A stretch of DNA of 36,689 nucleotides from Bacilli bacterium (GTDB lineage: Bacteria; Bacillota_I; Bacilli_A; RF39; UBA660), in contig JAFRVB010000011.1 of assembly GCA_017441845.1 (NCBI GenBank), forward strand, positions 1 through 36,689. The letters run 5' to 3'. Position 1 is the stretch's first letter. The number at the start of each line of letters is the position of its first letter. The position numbers and the translations under genes were made by a program. This document shows, piece after piece, positions 7,449 to 16,028 of this stretch. The notes beneath the pieces are model-generated. The model searched no databases, was not told the origin of the DNA, and saw only the letters and a list, made by a program, of their open reading frames with translations.

Positions 7449-9158
7449 ATGGAGCAAATAAAGATGTACTTAAATAGTTATAAATTCTATATAACAACAG
7501 CAATAGCTGTACTATTAATGATAACTACACTAATAAGTGTAGGTTTTGGTGCTTTAAATAAAAATTTATCAATTGCTGGAGATGTTAATTATACACAAGA
7601 TACTGGTAATATGATTATGAAATGGACTAATTCTTCAACAACAGATTTTCATAATTCTACATATAAAGGCCTAATTAAAACAATAGACTTTTTGGATAAT
7701 AAAAATATACCTAATAATGCGGTTGCATCATGGGATGTATCAGCAGAAACTAATTCTGGAAAAGTAATAGCTTGGATAATAGATGATCCAAATAATGCAG
7801 GATATTATAAATTATACATTGGAGCAGATGGAGATGTAGTGGGAAATCCGGATTCAAGTTATATGTTTTATCAATTTATGGAATGTGAAACAATAAATTT
7901 TAATAATAATTTTGATGTTTCTAAAGTAACAAATATGTCATATATTTTTTATAGTTATAAAAGCGGAAGCACTTCAAAATTAACAACTATTAATGGATTA
8001 AACTATTTTGATACATCTAAAGTAACAAATATGTCATTTATGTTTTATTATTGTAGCAGTCTAACAAGTCTCGATTTAACAAGCTTTAATACAAATAATG
8101 TAACCAATATGTCAAATATGTTTGCTTGGTGCAATGGTCTCACAAATCTCGATTTAACAAGCTTTGATACAAATAATGTAACCAACATGTCATATATGTT
8201 TAACTCATGCCGTAGTTTAACGAGCCTCGATGTAACAAACTTTAATACAAACAAAGTAACCAATATGTCATATATGTTTGATTCATGTCGTAGTTTAACG
8301 AGCCTCGATGTAACAAACTTTAATACAAACAATGTAACCAATATGTCAGTTATGTTTAACTCATGCCGTAGTTTAACGAGCCTCGATGTAACAAACTTTA
8401 ATACAAATAATGTAACCAACATGTCAAATATGTTTAGTGATTGCGGAAATTTAGATACCGTTGATTTAACTAATTTTAATACGAGTAATGTAACAAATAT
8501 GCATAGTATGTTTAGTGTGTGTAACTCTTTAACAACTATAGATGTAACTAATTTTAACACCTCTAAATGTACTGATATGCAAAGTATGTTTTCTGCTTGC
8601 CAAACGCTAACAACTATTGATGTTAGTGGATTTGATACAAGCTTAGTAGAAACATTTGCGGAAATGTTTAAAGGTTGTAGAAATCTCACAAGTTTAGATG
8701 TAACAAACTTTAATACAAGCAGTGCATACACTATGATAGAAATGTTTTATGATTGTAGAACTTTAACATATTTAGATTTATCAAATTTTAATACTTCAGG
8801 AGTTATCAATATGCAAAATATGTTTAGCAACTGTCAAAACTTAATTGATGTTAATGTTTCAAGTTTTGATACATCTAATGTAACAACTATGAGAGGAATG
8901 TTTGCTGACTGTGATGCTTTATTATCGTTAGATCTTACATCTTTTAATACATCTGGGGTGCGAGATACATTTGTTATGTTTAGAGGTTGCGATGTGCTTA
9001 CTGAAATAAAAATATCATCTTTGTGGGATGTAAGTAATGTTACTAATGGCACTAACATGTTTAGTGGAAGTACTAATTTGCCTAATTATAATTCTAGTAC
9101 AGTTGATGTAAGTATGGCTAAACCAACAACTCAAGGAGGATATTTAACTTTGATTTAA
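7449..9158 (+). CDS. BspA-like (DUF285) leucine-rich-repeat surface protein
   Basis: The 569-residue protein has a single N-terminal hydrophobic segment (about 14-34, ending VGFGALNKNLSIAG), a non-repeated region to about 150, then some 15 repeats of 26 residues built on FNTSNVTNMSxMFxxCxSLTSLDLT. This is the DUF285/BspA repeat that forms a solenoid on the cell surface and in other bacteria mediates adhesion to host or bacterial partners. The hydrophobic segment followed by LSIAGDV recalls SipW-dependent signal peptides; the neighbouring SipW-like protein fits that, but it seems catalytically dead. No C-terminal sorting signal is present, so the N-terminal helix is probably the anchor. Three central repeats are nearly identical at DNA level. 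Confidence 0.85.
   Translation: MEQIKMYLNSYKFYITTAIAVLLMITTLISVGFGALNKNLSIAGDVNYTQDTGNMIMKWTNSSTTDFHNSTYKGLIKTIDFLDNKNIPNNAVASWDVSAETNSGKVIAWIIDDPNNAGYYKLYIGADGDVVGNPDSSYMFYQFMECETINFNNNFDVSKVTNMSYIFYSYKSGSTSKLTTINGLNYFDTSKVTNMSFMFYYCSSLTSLDLTSFNTNNVTNMSNMFAWCNGLTNLDLTSFDTNNVTNMSYMFNSCRSLTSLDVTNFNTNKVTNMSYMFDSCRSLTSLDVTNFNTNNVTNMSVMFNSCRSLTSLDVTNFNTNNVTNMSNMFSDCGNLDTVDLTNFNTSNVTNMHSMFSVCNSLTTIDVTNFNTSKCTDMQSMFSACQTLTTIDVSGFDTSLVETFAEMFKGCRNLTSLDVTNFNTSSAYTMIEMFYDCRTLTYLDLSNFNTSGVINMQNMFSNCQNLIDVNVSSFDTSNVTTMRGMFADCDALLSLDLTSFNTSGVRDTFVMFRGCDVLTEIKISSLWDVSNVTNGTNMFSGSTNLPNYNSSTVDVSMAKPTTQGGYLTLI
7503..7570 (+). repeat. 68-bp direct repeat, copy 1 (shared by both BspA-like genes)
   Basis: Identical base for base to 36441-36508, in the region encoding the membrane segment. 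The two copies are about 28.9 kb apart in direct orientation. Confidence 0.9.
8202..8435 (+). repeat. Three near-identical 78-bp tandem repeats inside the BspA-like gene
   Basis: Units starting at 8202, 8280 and 8358 match at almost every base, including synonymous positions, whereas flanking repeats have diverged. They contain TTAACGAGCCTCGATG, locally richer in GC than the surroundings. This indicates recent expansion and potential for length variation by slippage or recombination. Confidence 0.85.
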
Positions 9159-9183
9159 TATCTTCTTTTTTATTTATATTTCT

Positions 9184-9225
9184 TTAGCACTCTATCTTGA
9201 CAACTGCTAAATAAAGTGTTATAAG
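9184..9225 (+). promoter_or_regulatory. CIRCE operator overlapping the htpG promoter
   Basis: TTAGCACTC (9184-9192), nine bases, AACTGCTAA (9202-9210): CIRCE with two right-arm mismatches. TTGACA (9197-9202) spans spacer and right arm, and TATAAG follows at 9220-9225 with a 17-base spacer, so the layout equals that at clpB. Confidence 0.88.
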
Positions 9226-9253
9226 AATATTAGGCATTTAAGGAGATGAAATT

Positions 9254-11137
9254 ATGGAAAAACATGAATTTAAAAGTGAATCTAAAAAGTTATTGGATTT
9301 AATGATTAATTCTATTTATACAAATAAAGATATATTTTTAAGAGAGTTAATTTCTAATGCAAGTGATGCACTAGATAAACTTTATTATCGTAGTTTAACT
9401 GATGATAAGATTAGTTGTAATAGAGAAGATTTATGTATTAAATTAGATTTTGATAAAGATAAAAGAATAATTACTGTTAGTGATAATGGTATAGGTATGA
9501 GTAAAGAAGAGCTAGCAGATAACCTTGGTACTATTGCGAAGAGTGGTACTTTAGAATTTAAAGATAATATGACTAATGAAGAAAAATTGAATGTTATTGG
9601 TCAATTCGGAGTAGGCTTTTATTCTGCTTTTATGGTTAGCGATAAGATTACTGTTGAATCTAAAAGTGTTGATTCAAAAGAAGCTTATGTATGGGAAAGT
9701 AAAGGTGTAGAAGGTTATTCAATTGATAAGTGTAAAAAAGAAGATAATGGTACTACTATTACTCTTCGTTTAAAAGATAATAATGAAGATTATTATTATG
9801 ATAAATATTTAGATCAATATGAAATTAAAAGTTTAGTTAAAAAGTATTCTGATTATATTAGTTTTCCTATTAAGATGGAAATGGTTCATTCTGATTTAAA
9901 AGATAAAGATAGTAAAGAATATGTTGAACATAGAGAAGAGGAAACTCTAAATAGTATGATTCCTATTTGGAAGAAGAGTAAAGATGAAGTAACTGATGCT
10001 GATTATGAAAATTATTATATGGATAGATTTAGTGATTTTGACAAACCATTAAAAGTAATTACTAGTAGTGTAGAAGGAGTTACTTCATATAAATCATTAT
10101 TATATATTCCTTCTCATGCTCCAGCTGATTATTATCAAGAAGGATATGAAAAAGGATTAGCTTTATACTCAAATGGAGTATTAATCATGGATAAATGTGC
10201 TGATTTAGTACCGGATTATTTTAGTTTTGTTAAAGGTGTAGTTGATAGTGAAGATTTACCTTTAAATATATCTAGAGAGACTCTACAAGAATCTCGTAGT
10301 CTTAATTTGATCGCTAAAAACATTGAAAGTAAGATTAGAAGAGAATTAGAAGAGATGTTGAAGAATGATAGAGACAAATATATTGAATTCTTTAAGACAT
10401 TTGGTGTTCAAATTAAATATGGTGTTTATAATAACTTTGGGGCTGATAAAGAAAAGCTAAAAGACTTAGTAATGTTTTATTCTAGTAAAGAAGAAAAGTT
10501 AATTACTATAGAAGAATATGTTAAAAATATGGGTACTGATCAAGAAAAAATTTATTATGCATCAGGATCATCTATTGATAAAATTGATCATATGCCATTA
10601 GTTGATCAAGTTAAAGAAAAAGGATATGACTTATTATATTTAACTGAATATGTTGATGAATTCTGTATAACAGCTATTCAAGAATTTGAAGGTAAAAAAT
10701 TCCAAAATATTGAGAATGGTGATTTAGATTTAGAGTCTGAAGAAGAAAAAGAAAAGACTGAAAAAGTAAATACTAAAAATAAAAAATTATTAGAATTTAT
10801 GAATGAAAAGTTAAGTGATGTTAGTGATGTTAGATTTACTAATAGACTTAAAAAACATCCTGTTAGTTTAACTAGTAAAGGTGATGTTTCAATAGAGATG
10901 CAAAAAGTATTTGATGCTATGCCTAATGATTTAGGTATTAAAGCAGATACAGTACTTGAAATTAATGAGAAACATCCAATAGCTAAAAAGTTAAAAGCTT
11001 TATATAAAGAAGATAATAAAAAAGAATTAGAAAATTATACTAAAATTCTTTATAGTGAAGCTTGTATGATAGCGGATCTTCCTGTTGAAAATCCTACTGA
11101 GATTAGTAATTTAATTTGTGATGTTATAAGTAAATAA
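9254..11137 (+). CDS. htpG: Molecular chaperone HtpG (Hsp90)
   Basis: A 627-residue full-length bacterial Hsp90. The N-terminal GHKL ATPase shows ELISNASDALDKL, DNGIGMSKEEL and GQFGVGFYSAFMVSDK; the middle domain has the LNISRETLQ segment that contacts the ATP gamma-phosphate, and the C-terminal dimerisation domain ends the protein. It acts as a cytoplasmic ATP-driven chaperone. The ATG follows AAGGAGATGAAATT. Its CIRCE operator groups it with ClpB and Hsp20 in one HrcA-type regulon, which differs from Bacillus subtilis where htpG is not CIRCE-controlled. Confidence 0.97.
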   Translation: MEKHEFKSESKKLLDLMINSIYTNKDIFLRELISNASDALDKLYYRSLTDDKISCNREDLCIKLDFDKDKRIITVSDNGIGMSKEELADNLGTIAKSGTLEFKDNMTNEEKLNVIGQFGVGFYSAFMVSDKITVESKSVDSKEAYVWESKGVEGYSIDKCKKEDNGTTITLRLKDNNEDYYYDKYLDQYEIKSLVKKYSDYISFPIKMEMVHSDLKDKDSKEYVEHREEETLNSMIPIWKKSKDEVTDADYENYYMDRFSDFDKPLKVITSSVEGVTSYKSLLYIPSHAPADYYQEGYEKGLALYSNGVLIMDKCADLVPDYFSFVKGVVDSEDLPLNISRETLQESRSLNLIAKNIESKIRRELEEMLKNDRDKYIEFFKTFGVQIKYGVYNNFGADKEKLKDLVMFYSSKEEKLITIEEYVKNMGTDQEKIYYASGSSIDKIDHMPLVDQVKEKGYDLLYLTEYVDEFCITAIQEFEGKKFQNIENGDLDLESEEEKEKTEKVNTKNKKLLEFMNEKLSDVSDVRFTNRLKKHPVSLTSKGDVSIEMQKVFDAMPNDLGIKADTVLEINEKHPIAKKLKALYKEDNKKELENYTKILYSEACMIADLPVENPTEISNLICDVISK

Positions 11138-11165
11138 AAATATCTATTAATTAGATATTTTTTTT
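11138..11165 (+). terminator. Intrinsic terminator after htpG
   Basis: AAATATCTA-TTAAT-TAGATATTT is a perfect 9-bp hairpin running into a T tract. Confidence 0.8.
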
Positions 11166-11184
11166 GTTATAATTATGTTATAAT
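11166..11184 (+). promoter_or_regulatory. Two tandem extended -10 elements before the SDR-phosphoketolase operon
   Basis: TGTTATAAT occurs at 11165-11173 region and again ending at 11184, 11 bases apart. Each is a complete extended -10 box, and the upstream T tract of the htpG terminator leaves no clear -35. Either or both could drive the downstream operon. Confidence 0.5.
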
Positions 11185-11212
11185 TGTATATGATAGGAAA
11201 GAAGGGGTATAT

Positions 11213-11998
11213 ATGGCAAAGTTAAGTGGAAAAGTAGCTGTTGTTACTGGTGGAGCTATGGGTAATGGCTTAGGAATAGTTAAAACCTTTTTAAGATACG
11301 GAGCTAGAGTAATTGTTATTGATTATTCTAATAAATTAACTGAGTCTTTAAAGAGTCAGAATAATCCTTTATTAATAGGTTATCAAGCTGATTTAAGAGA
11401 GAAAGAAGTTATTGAAGCTATTATTGAGGATGTTATTGATAAGTACGGTAAAATTGATATTTTAGTTAATAATGCGGGTATAGCTAAACTAGAAAGATTC
11501 TTAGATATGGATGATGTAGTTAGAGATACTCATTTTGATATTAATATTAAAGGTACTTGGAATATTACTAAGTGTGTTTTACCATACATGGTTAAAGCTA
11601 ATTATGGAAAAATAGTTAACTTAAGTAGTGTTACAGGACCTATGGTAGCTGATGCTGGAGAAGTAGCTTATGCTACTACTAAAGCAGCACTTCTTGGTTT
11701 TACTAAGAGTTTAGCTATGGAAGTAGTTGAAAATAATATTACTGTTAATGCGATTATGCCTGGATATATTAGAACTCCAATGGTAGAAGGAGTTGCACTA
11801 GATACTAATAAGGATGATCCTGAGAGTGTTATTCAAGGTATCGCTGATGGTATTCCTATGGGAAGACTTGGTACTATTGAAGAATTAGGAGAGTTAGCAG
11901 CGTTTCTTGCTTCTGATGAATCTAGTTATATCACTGGACAAGGTATTGTTATAGATGGAGGAAGTACTCTTCCTGAAACTAAGAGTGTAGGGGTTTAA
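11213..11998 (+). CDS. ucpA: UcpA-type short-chain dehydrogenase/reductase
   Basis: A 261-residue classical SDR. The cofactor loop reads TGGAMGNG near the N-terminus, NNAG follows in the middle, and the catalytic set is S138/S139, Y153 and K157 (YATTK). The ending (ASDESSYITGQGIVIDGGSTLPETKSVG) is strikingly like E. coli UcpA, whose physiological substrate is poorly defined though it is linked to furan/aldehyde tolerance. It lies 24 bases upstream of phosphoketolase in an apparent two-gene operon, so a role in reoxidising cofactor on a sugar-derived carbonyl is plausible but inferred. Confidence 0.85.
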   Translation: MAKLSGKVAVVTGGAMGNGLGIVKTFLRYGARVIVIDYSNKLTESLKSQNNPLLIGYQADLREKEVIEAIIEDVIDKYGKIDILVNNAGIAKLERFLDMDDVVRDTHFDINIKGTWNITKCVLPYMVKANYGKIVNLSSVTGPMVADAGEVAYATTKAALLGFTKSLAMEVVENNITVNAIMPGYIRTPMVEGVALDTNKDDPESVIQGIADGIPMGRLGTIEELGELAAFLASDESSYITGQGIVIDGGSTLPETKSVGV

Positions 11999-12022
11999 AA
12001 AGAATAAAAAGGGGTTGAGCTA

Positions 12023-14359
12023 ATGGGTTATATTTCTAAAAAAGAAATAGAATTGATAGATGGTTACTTTAGAGCTAGTAACTATCTTTCTGTTGCTCAA
12101 CTATATTTAATGGATAATCCATTATTGTTTGAACCATTAAAATTAGAACATTTAAAACCTAATCCAGTGGGTCATTTTGGTACTACTCCTGGACAAAATT
12201 TTATATATGTTCATTGTAATAGAGTAATTAAGAAATTTAATTTAAAAATGATTTATATCTCTGGTCCTGGACATGGTGGACAGGCTATGATAGCTCAAAA
12301 CTATTTAGATGGAACATATACTAAATATAATCCTAGTTATACTGAAGATTTAGCTGGACTTAAAAAATTAGTTAGAAATTTTGCTTTTCCTAGAGGTGTA
12401 TCGTCTCACTGTGAAGCAAATATTCCAGGATCTATTCATACTGGAGGAGAATTAGGTTACTCTTTAGCTCATGCAGCTGGGGCAGTACTTGATAATCCTG
12501 AATTAATCGCCACATGTGTTGTAGGAGATGGAGAAGCTGAAACTGGACCACTTGCGACTTCTTGGAATGTAAATAAATTTATTAATAAAAAAACAGATGG
12601 AGTAGTTTTACCTATACTTCATCGTAATGGATATAAGATTAGTAATCCTACTGTATTTGGTAGAATGACTGATAGAGAAATTACTTATTTCTTTGAATCT
12701 TTAGGATGGAAAGTTTACTTTGTAGAAGGAAGAGACACTTTCGTTATGCATGAAAAGATGGCTAATACTATGGATAGAGTAATTAGTGACATAGAGAAGA
12801 TTAAAGCTACTGGTAAAGGTGAATATCCTATGATTATTTTAACTACTCCTAAAGGGTGGTTAGGACCTAAAGCTTTTAATGGTAAAAAGATTGAAGATAG
12901 TTTTAGAGCTCATCAAATACCAATTTATTTTAGTAAAGAAGAACCTGGTAATTTTGATATTATTGAGAGATGGTTAAGAAGTTATCATCCAGAGACTTTA
13001 TTTGATAAAGATGGTAGATTTTTACAAAAATATCGTGATTTAGCTCCTAGTCCAACTCATACTATGGGAGCTAGTCCTTATGCGAATGGAGGTATTCTTA
13101 CTAAAAGAATAATCTGTCCTGTACTTGATCCATATATTATAGATATTAAAGAACCAGGAAGAATAAATAGACAAGATACTAAAGTGTTATCTCAATATAT
13201 TAGAGATTTATTCATACTTAATAAAGAAAATAAAAACTTTAGAGTATTTGGCCCTGATGAAGCTTTATCTAACAGATTAAACTTTATGTTTGATGTTGAA
13301 AAGAGAACTTGGAATTATAGAATATTTAAAGATGATGAATATTTATCTACCACTGGTAGAATAATGGATTCTTATTTATCTGAACATTTATGTGAAGGTA
13401 TGTTAGAAGGATATGTATTAACTGGTAGATATGGATTTTTACATAGTTATGAAGCGTTTGCGAGAGTCATTGAATCTATGATGGGACAACATGGTAAATG
13501 GTTAAAATTTGCTTCTGAACTTAGTTGGAGAGAAGATATTCCATCACTTAATTTCCTTTTAACTTCTCATGCTTTCCAACAAGATCACAATGGTTATACT
13601 CATCAAGATCCAGGATTTGTTAATACTTTAATTAATAAGAAATATGATGTTGTTAGAGCTTATTATCCACCTGACTCAAATACTTTATTATTTACATTTG
13701 ATAAAGTTATTAAGAGTAAGAATTTAATTAATGCGATAATTGCTTCTAAACATCCTAGACCTCAATGGTTTACTGTAGATGATGCTAAAAAATTAATTAA
13801 TAAAGGTGTATCTATTGTAGACTTCGCATCTAATGATGGAGATGATCCTGATTTAGTTATGGTTGCTACTGGAGAAACTCCTTTCTTAGAACTTCTTGGA
13901 GCTGTAGACATCTTAAGGCGTAGTATTAAAAATATTAAGATTAGAGTAGTTTATGTACTTAATTTATTTGTACTTGATAAAAATCATCCTGATGGATTAA
14001 CTGATGATGAATATAATAAAATATTTACTGAAGATAGACCAATTATCTATAACTATCATGGTTATACTACTGGACTAAGAGATTTAATCTTTGATAGAAA
14101 AAATAAAAATATAATTATGAGAGGTTATAGAGAAGAAGGTAATATTACTACATCTTTTGATATTAGAGTAATGAATAAAATAGATAGATTTCATCTAGTT
14201 ATAGATGCGATGAAAATGTTACCTAAATATCAAAGAAATGGTAAAGTTTTAATAGAATGGTGTGAATCTATGTTAAAAGAACATCTTCGTTATATTAAAA
14301 AACATGGAGAAGATATGCCATATATAAAGAATTGGAAATGGGACAATGATTTAAAATAA
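12023..14359 (+). CDS. xfp: Phosphoketolase (xylulose-5-phosphate/fructose-6-phosphate)
   Basis: A 778-residue thiamine-diphosphate enzyme of normal family length that splits xylulose-5-P (and often fructose-6-P) with phosphate to acetyl-phosphate. Family motifs include PVGHFGTTPGQNFIY, GPGHGGQAM, the TPP-binding GDGEAETGPLATSW and SHEAFARV-type SYEAFARVIESMMGQHGKW. Its presence points to a pentose-phosphoketolase route yielding acetate/ATP, useful in an organism with limited respiration. The terminator overlaps its last codons. It follows the UcpA-type gene in the same operon. Confidence 0.96.
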   Translation: MGYISKKEIELIDGYFRASNYLSVAQLYLMDNPLLFEPLKLEHLKPNPVGHFGTTPGQNFIYVHCNRVIKKFNLKMIYISGPGHGGQAMIAQNYLDGTYTKYNPSYTEDLAGLKKLVRNFAFPRGVSSHCEANIPGSIHTGGELGYSLAHAAGAVLDNPELIATCVVGDGEAETGPLATSWNVNKFINKKTDGVVLPILHRNGYKISNPTVFGRMTDREITYFFESLGWKVYFVEGRDTFVMHEKMANTMDRVISDIEKIKATGKGEYPMIILTTPKGWLGPKAFNGKKIEDSFRAHQIPIYFSKEEPGNFDIIERWLRSYHPETLFDKDGRFLQKYRDLAPSPTHTMGASPYANGGILTKRIICPVLDPYIIDIKEPGRINRQDTKVLSQYIRDLFILNKENKNFRVFGPDEALSNRLNFMFDVEKRTWNYRIFKDDEYLSTTGRIMDSYLSEHLCEGMLEGYVLTGRYGFLHSYEAFARVIESMMGQHGKWLKFASELSWREDIPSLNFLLTSHAFQQDHNGYTHQDPGFVNTLINKKYDVVRAYYPPDSNTLLFTFDKVIKSKNLINAIIASKHPRPQWFTVDDAKKLINKGVSIVDFASNDGDDPDLVMVATGETPFLELLGAVDILRRSIKNIKIRVVYVLNLFVLDKNHPDGLTDDEYNKIFTEDRPIIYNYHGYTTGLRDLIFDRKNKNIIMRGYREEGNITTSFDIRVMNKIDRFHLVIDAMKMLPKYQRNGKVLIEWCESMLKEHLRYIKKHGEDMPYIKNWKWDNDLK

Positions 14360-14374
14360 TCGTTGTCTTTTTTT
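14342..14374 (+). terminator. Intrinsic terminator overlapping the end of xfp
   Basis: GACAATGAT (inside the last codons) pairs with ATCGTTGTC with one G-T pair across an 8-base loop, followed by seven T. Confidence 0.8.
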
Positions 14375-14414
14375 GACTTTTTATATATAATAATAAACAT
14401 TTAGAGGTGGTATT

Positions 14415-15212
14415 ATGCATAATTATTTAGAATCGGTTGATGAGAAAATTAAAGACACTCGTAAAAACTTAGACAGATATATTGAAGGTAAAAATGTTTT
14501 AGAAAAGATAATTGCTTATAAGGAGATTGTTGATGGATTTAAGAGATTACTTAATTTAGACTTATATGTTGAAGTTAATGGATTAAATGAAATGGATTTT
14601 GATACTTTAGATGAAATTAAAGTTTATACTGAAGAATCAATTAAAAGTATGTTAGATGATCCTAATGAAGTAGCTGATATGTATCTTTCTAAATATGAAG
14701 AGTATTTAGATATATTTGATTCAAAAGATATAAGATATACTGATATATTTATAACTTCATATAATGATGGTGTATTCTTAAAATATGATAAATATATGGA
14801 AGGATTACTTAAACTTTGGAAAGCTAAATACTTAGATGATGTTAATTTAGTATTTCCATTAATTAAATTTCATAATGAAAGAAAAGATTTTATAAAAACT
14901 ATTACTGAAGATGATATTTATCCAGATGTAATAACTATTAGACCTGGAGTTTCTGCTTGGTATCATGATTATGATCGTGTATATAAAAGAAGTGATGATT
15001 ATAAAATATCTCCAGCAGTAATCAATGTTAATGATTTTGTTGAAGTAGTTAAGGATAGAGGATTAGAAGTATACTTTAATAATAATGATTATATAGAAGA
15101 TACAGCTTTTGATAGTATAGTTACATATCAAAAAGAAGGACCTTTCTATGAATCACTTAGTGTTGTATATGATAAACCACTTGATTATAAACCAAAAAGA
15201 TTAGTAAAATAA
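14415..15212 (+). CDS. Hypothetical protein, 265 residues
   Basis: I do not recognise this protein. It is soluble, acidic and helical in its first half (a heptad-like stretch at about 5-45), with more mixed and aromatic content later (PGVSAWYHDYDRVYKR near 175-195). There is no signal peptide, membrane segment or clear catalytic motif. The start ATG follows GAGGTGGT. It stands alone between terminators, just upstream of the type VII secretion genes, so a connection is possible but unproven. Confidence 0.7.
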   Translation: MHNYLESVDEKIKDTRKNLDRYIEGKNVLEKIIAYKEIVDGFKRLLNLDLYVEVNGLNEMDFDTLDEIKVYTEESIKSMLDDPNEVADMYLSKYEEYLDIFDSKDIRYTDIFITSYNDGVFLKYDKYMEGLLKLWKAKYLDDVNLVFPLIKFHNERKDFIKTITEDDIYPDVITIRPGVSAWYHDYDRVYKRSDDYKISPAVINVNDFVEVVKDRGLEVYFNNNDYIEDTAFDSIVTYQKEGPFYESLSVVYDKPLDYKPKRLVK

Positions 15213-15220
15213 TCTTTTTT
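15194..15220 (+). terminator. Intrinsic terminator
   Basis: AAAAAGATTA and TAATCTTTTT form a 10-bp stem overlapping the preceding gene's stop codon, followed by T. Confidence 0.75.
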
Positions 15221-15241
15221 ATTGCGTATAAAACACTTATA

Positions 15242-15250
15242 TGTTATAAT
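15242..15250 (+). promoter_or_regulatory. Extended -10 promoter
   Basis: TGTTATAAT lies 25 bases upstream of the small basic gene's start and directly after a terminator. Confidence 0.5.
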
Positions 15251-15274
15251 ATTTGGCGTTTGGGGGGGATAGGT

Positions 15275-15532
15275 ATGAAGATGATTCCTATCAAAAATAA
15301 TGGAGTTCTATATGGACGTTGTTATGTTAATAAAAAGAATATTGTTAATAGTCTTTATTTTAATAGAGCTCAATTATACAAGAATTTCTTTACTATTGAT
15401 ATGAGAATTAATGCTAGAATGTTAAAGAGAAAGAAATTTACTTTTGATAAACCTATTCCTAGATATAGAGCTCATAATCAATTAGATAATGAAAAATTCT
15501 TGGATAAAGGGAAAATGTTAATAATAGAGTAG
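15275..15532 (+). CDS. Small basic hypothetical protein
   Basis: An 85-residue, strongly basic protein (many K, R, N, Y) with no family I recognise. The ATG at 15275 is preferred because a run of seven G with GATAGG lies just upstream; the in-frame TTG at 15260 would absorb this ribosome-binding site. It is monocistronic, bracketed by an extended -10 promoter and a strong terminator. The basic composition could suit nucleic acid binding, but nothing specific supports that. Confidence 0.6.
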   Translation: MKMIPIKNNGVLYGRCYVNKKNIVNSLYFNRAQLYKNFFTIDMRINARMLKRKKFTFDKPIPRYRAHNQLDNEKFLDKGKMLIIE

Positions 15533-15550
15533 TTTTACTACTCTTTTTTA
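15527..15550 (+). terminator. Intrinsic terminator
   Basis: GAGTAGT-TTT-ACTACTC, a perfect 7-bp stem overlapping the stop codon, then six T. Confidence 0.85.
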
Positions 15551-15558
15551 TTTGTTTA

Positions 15559-15567
15559 TGATATAAT
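15559..15567 (+). promoter_or_regulatory. Extended -10 promoter of the DUF4176 gene
   Basis: TGATATAAT, 30 bases upstream of the start codon and just after a terminator T tract. Confidence 0.5.
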
Positions 15568-15596
15568 ATTTTTAGAATATTATAGGAGGTTGTAGT

Positions 15597-15971
15597 ATGG
15601 AAGAGACTGAAATATTAGAGTTAAATGAAAAACCAACTTTAGATAGATTAGGTGATGAAAAAATAGAAGAAACTCCTGTAATAATAGGTAACGTAGAAAA
15701 AGAATTTTTACCTTTAGGATCAGTTGTATTATTAAAAGAAGCTAGTAAGAAGATTATGATAGTTGGATTTTTAACCTCTAGAATGGATGATGAAAGTACT
15801 GTTTATGATTATGCTGGATGCTTGTTTCCAGAAGGTATTTTAACTTCTGATGAGAGCTTATTATTTAATGAAGAAGATATAGAAGAAGTTATTGCTAGAG
15901 GATATGAAAATGATGAGGTAAAAGAGTTTAATTCAAAATTAAAAGAAATTCTTAAAAAAGGAGAAAAATAG
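15597..15971 (+). CDS. DUF4176 domain protein associated with type VII secretion
   Basis: A 124-residue protein with a variable acidic N-terminus of about 35 residues and a DUF4176 core from about 38: LPLGSVVLLKEASKKIMIVG followed by YDYAGCLFPEG. The family occurs in Bacillota type VII secretion loci; its biochemical role is not established. It immediately precedes essC and has a paralogue between the two effector genes at 27117, so it may be an adaptor or chaperone for this system (inference). It starts at an ATG after AGGAGG. Confidence 0.85.
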   Translation: MEETEILELNEKPTLDRLGDEKIEETPVIIGNVEKEFLPLGSVVLLKEASKKIMIVGFLTSRMDDESTVYDYAGCLFPEGILTSDESLLFNEEDIEEVIARGYENDEVKEFNSKLKEILKKGEK

Positions 15972-15990
15972 GTTTTATGCCTGTTTTTTT
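15964..15990 (+). terminator. Intrinsic terminator after the DUF4176 gene
   Basis: AAAAATAGG pairs with CCTGTTTTT (one T-G pair) around a 7-base loop, with further T residues. The next promoter (TGATATAAT at 15993-16001) follows within a few bases. Confidence 0.65.
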
Positions 15991-15992
15991 TA

Positions 15993-16001
15993 TGATATAA
16001 T
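15993..16001 (+). promoter_or_regulatory. Extended -10 promoter of essC
   Basis: TGATATAAT is 28 bases upstream of the essC ATG and directly behind the DUF4176 terminator. Confidence 0.5.
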
Positions 16002-16028
16002 GTTAATAGTAGGAAAAGGTGGTTGACT

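Noticed and set aside
8202-8435. Regular repeats considered as a CRISPR array
   Set aside because: Units are contiguous 78-bp coding repeats in frame with DUF285 motifs, with no unique spacers.
8048-8731. Long antisense frame inside the BspA-like gene
   Set aside because: It arises from the repetitive low-stop composition of the 78-bp repeats; no start signal and no recognisable protein.
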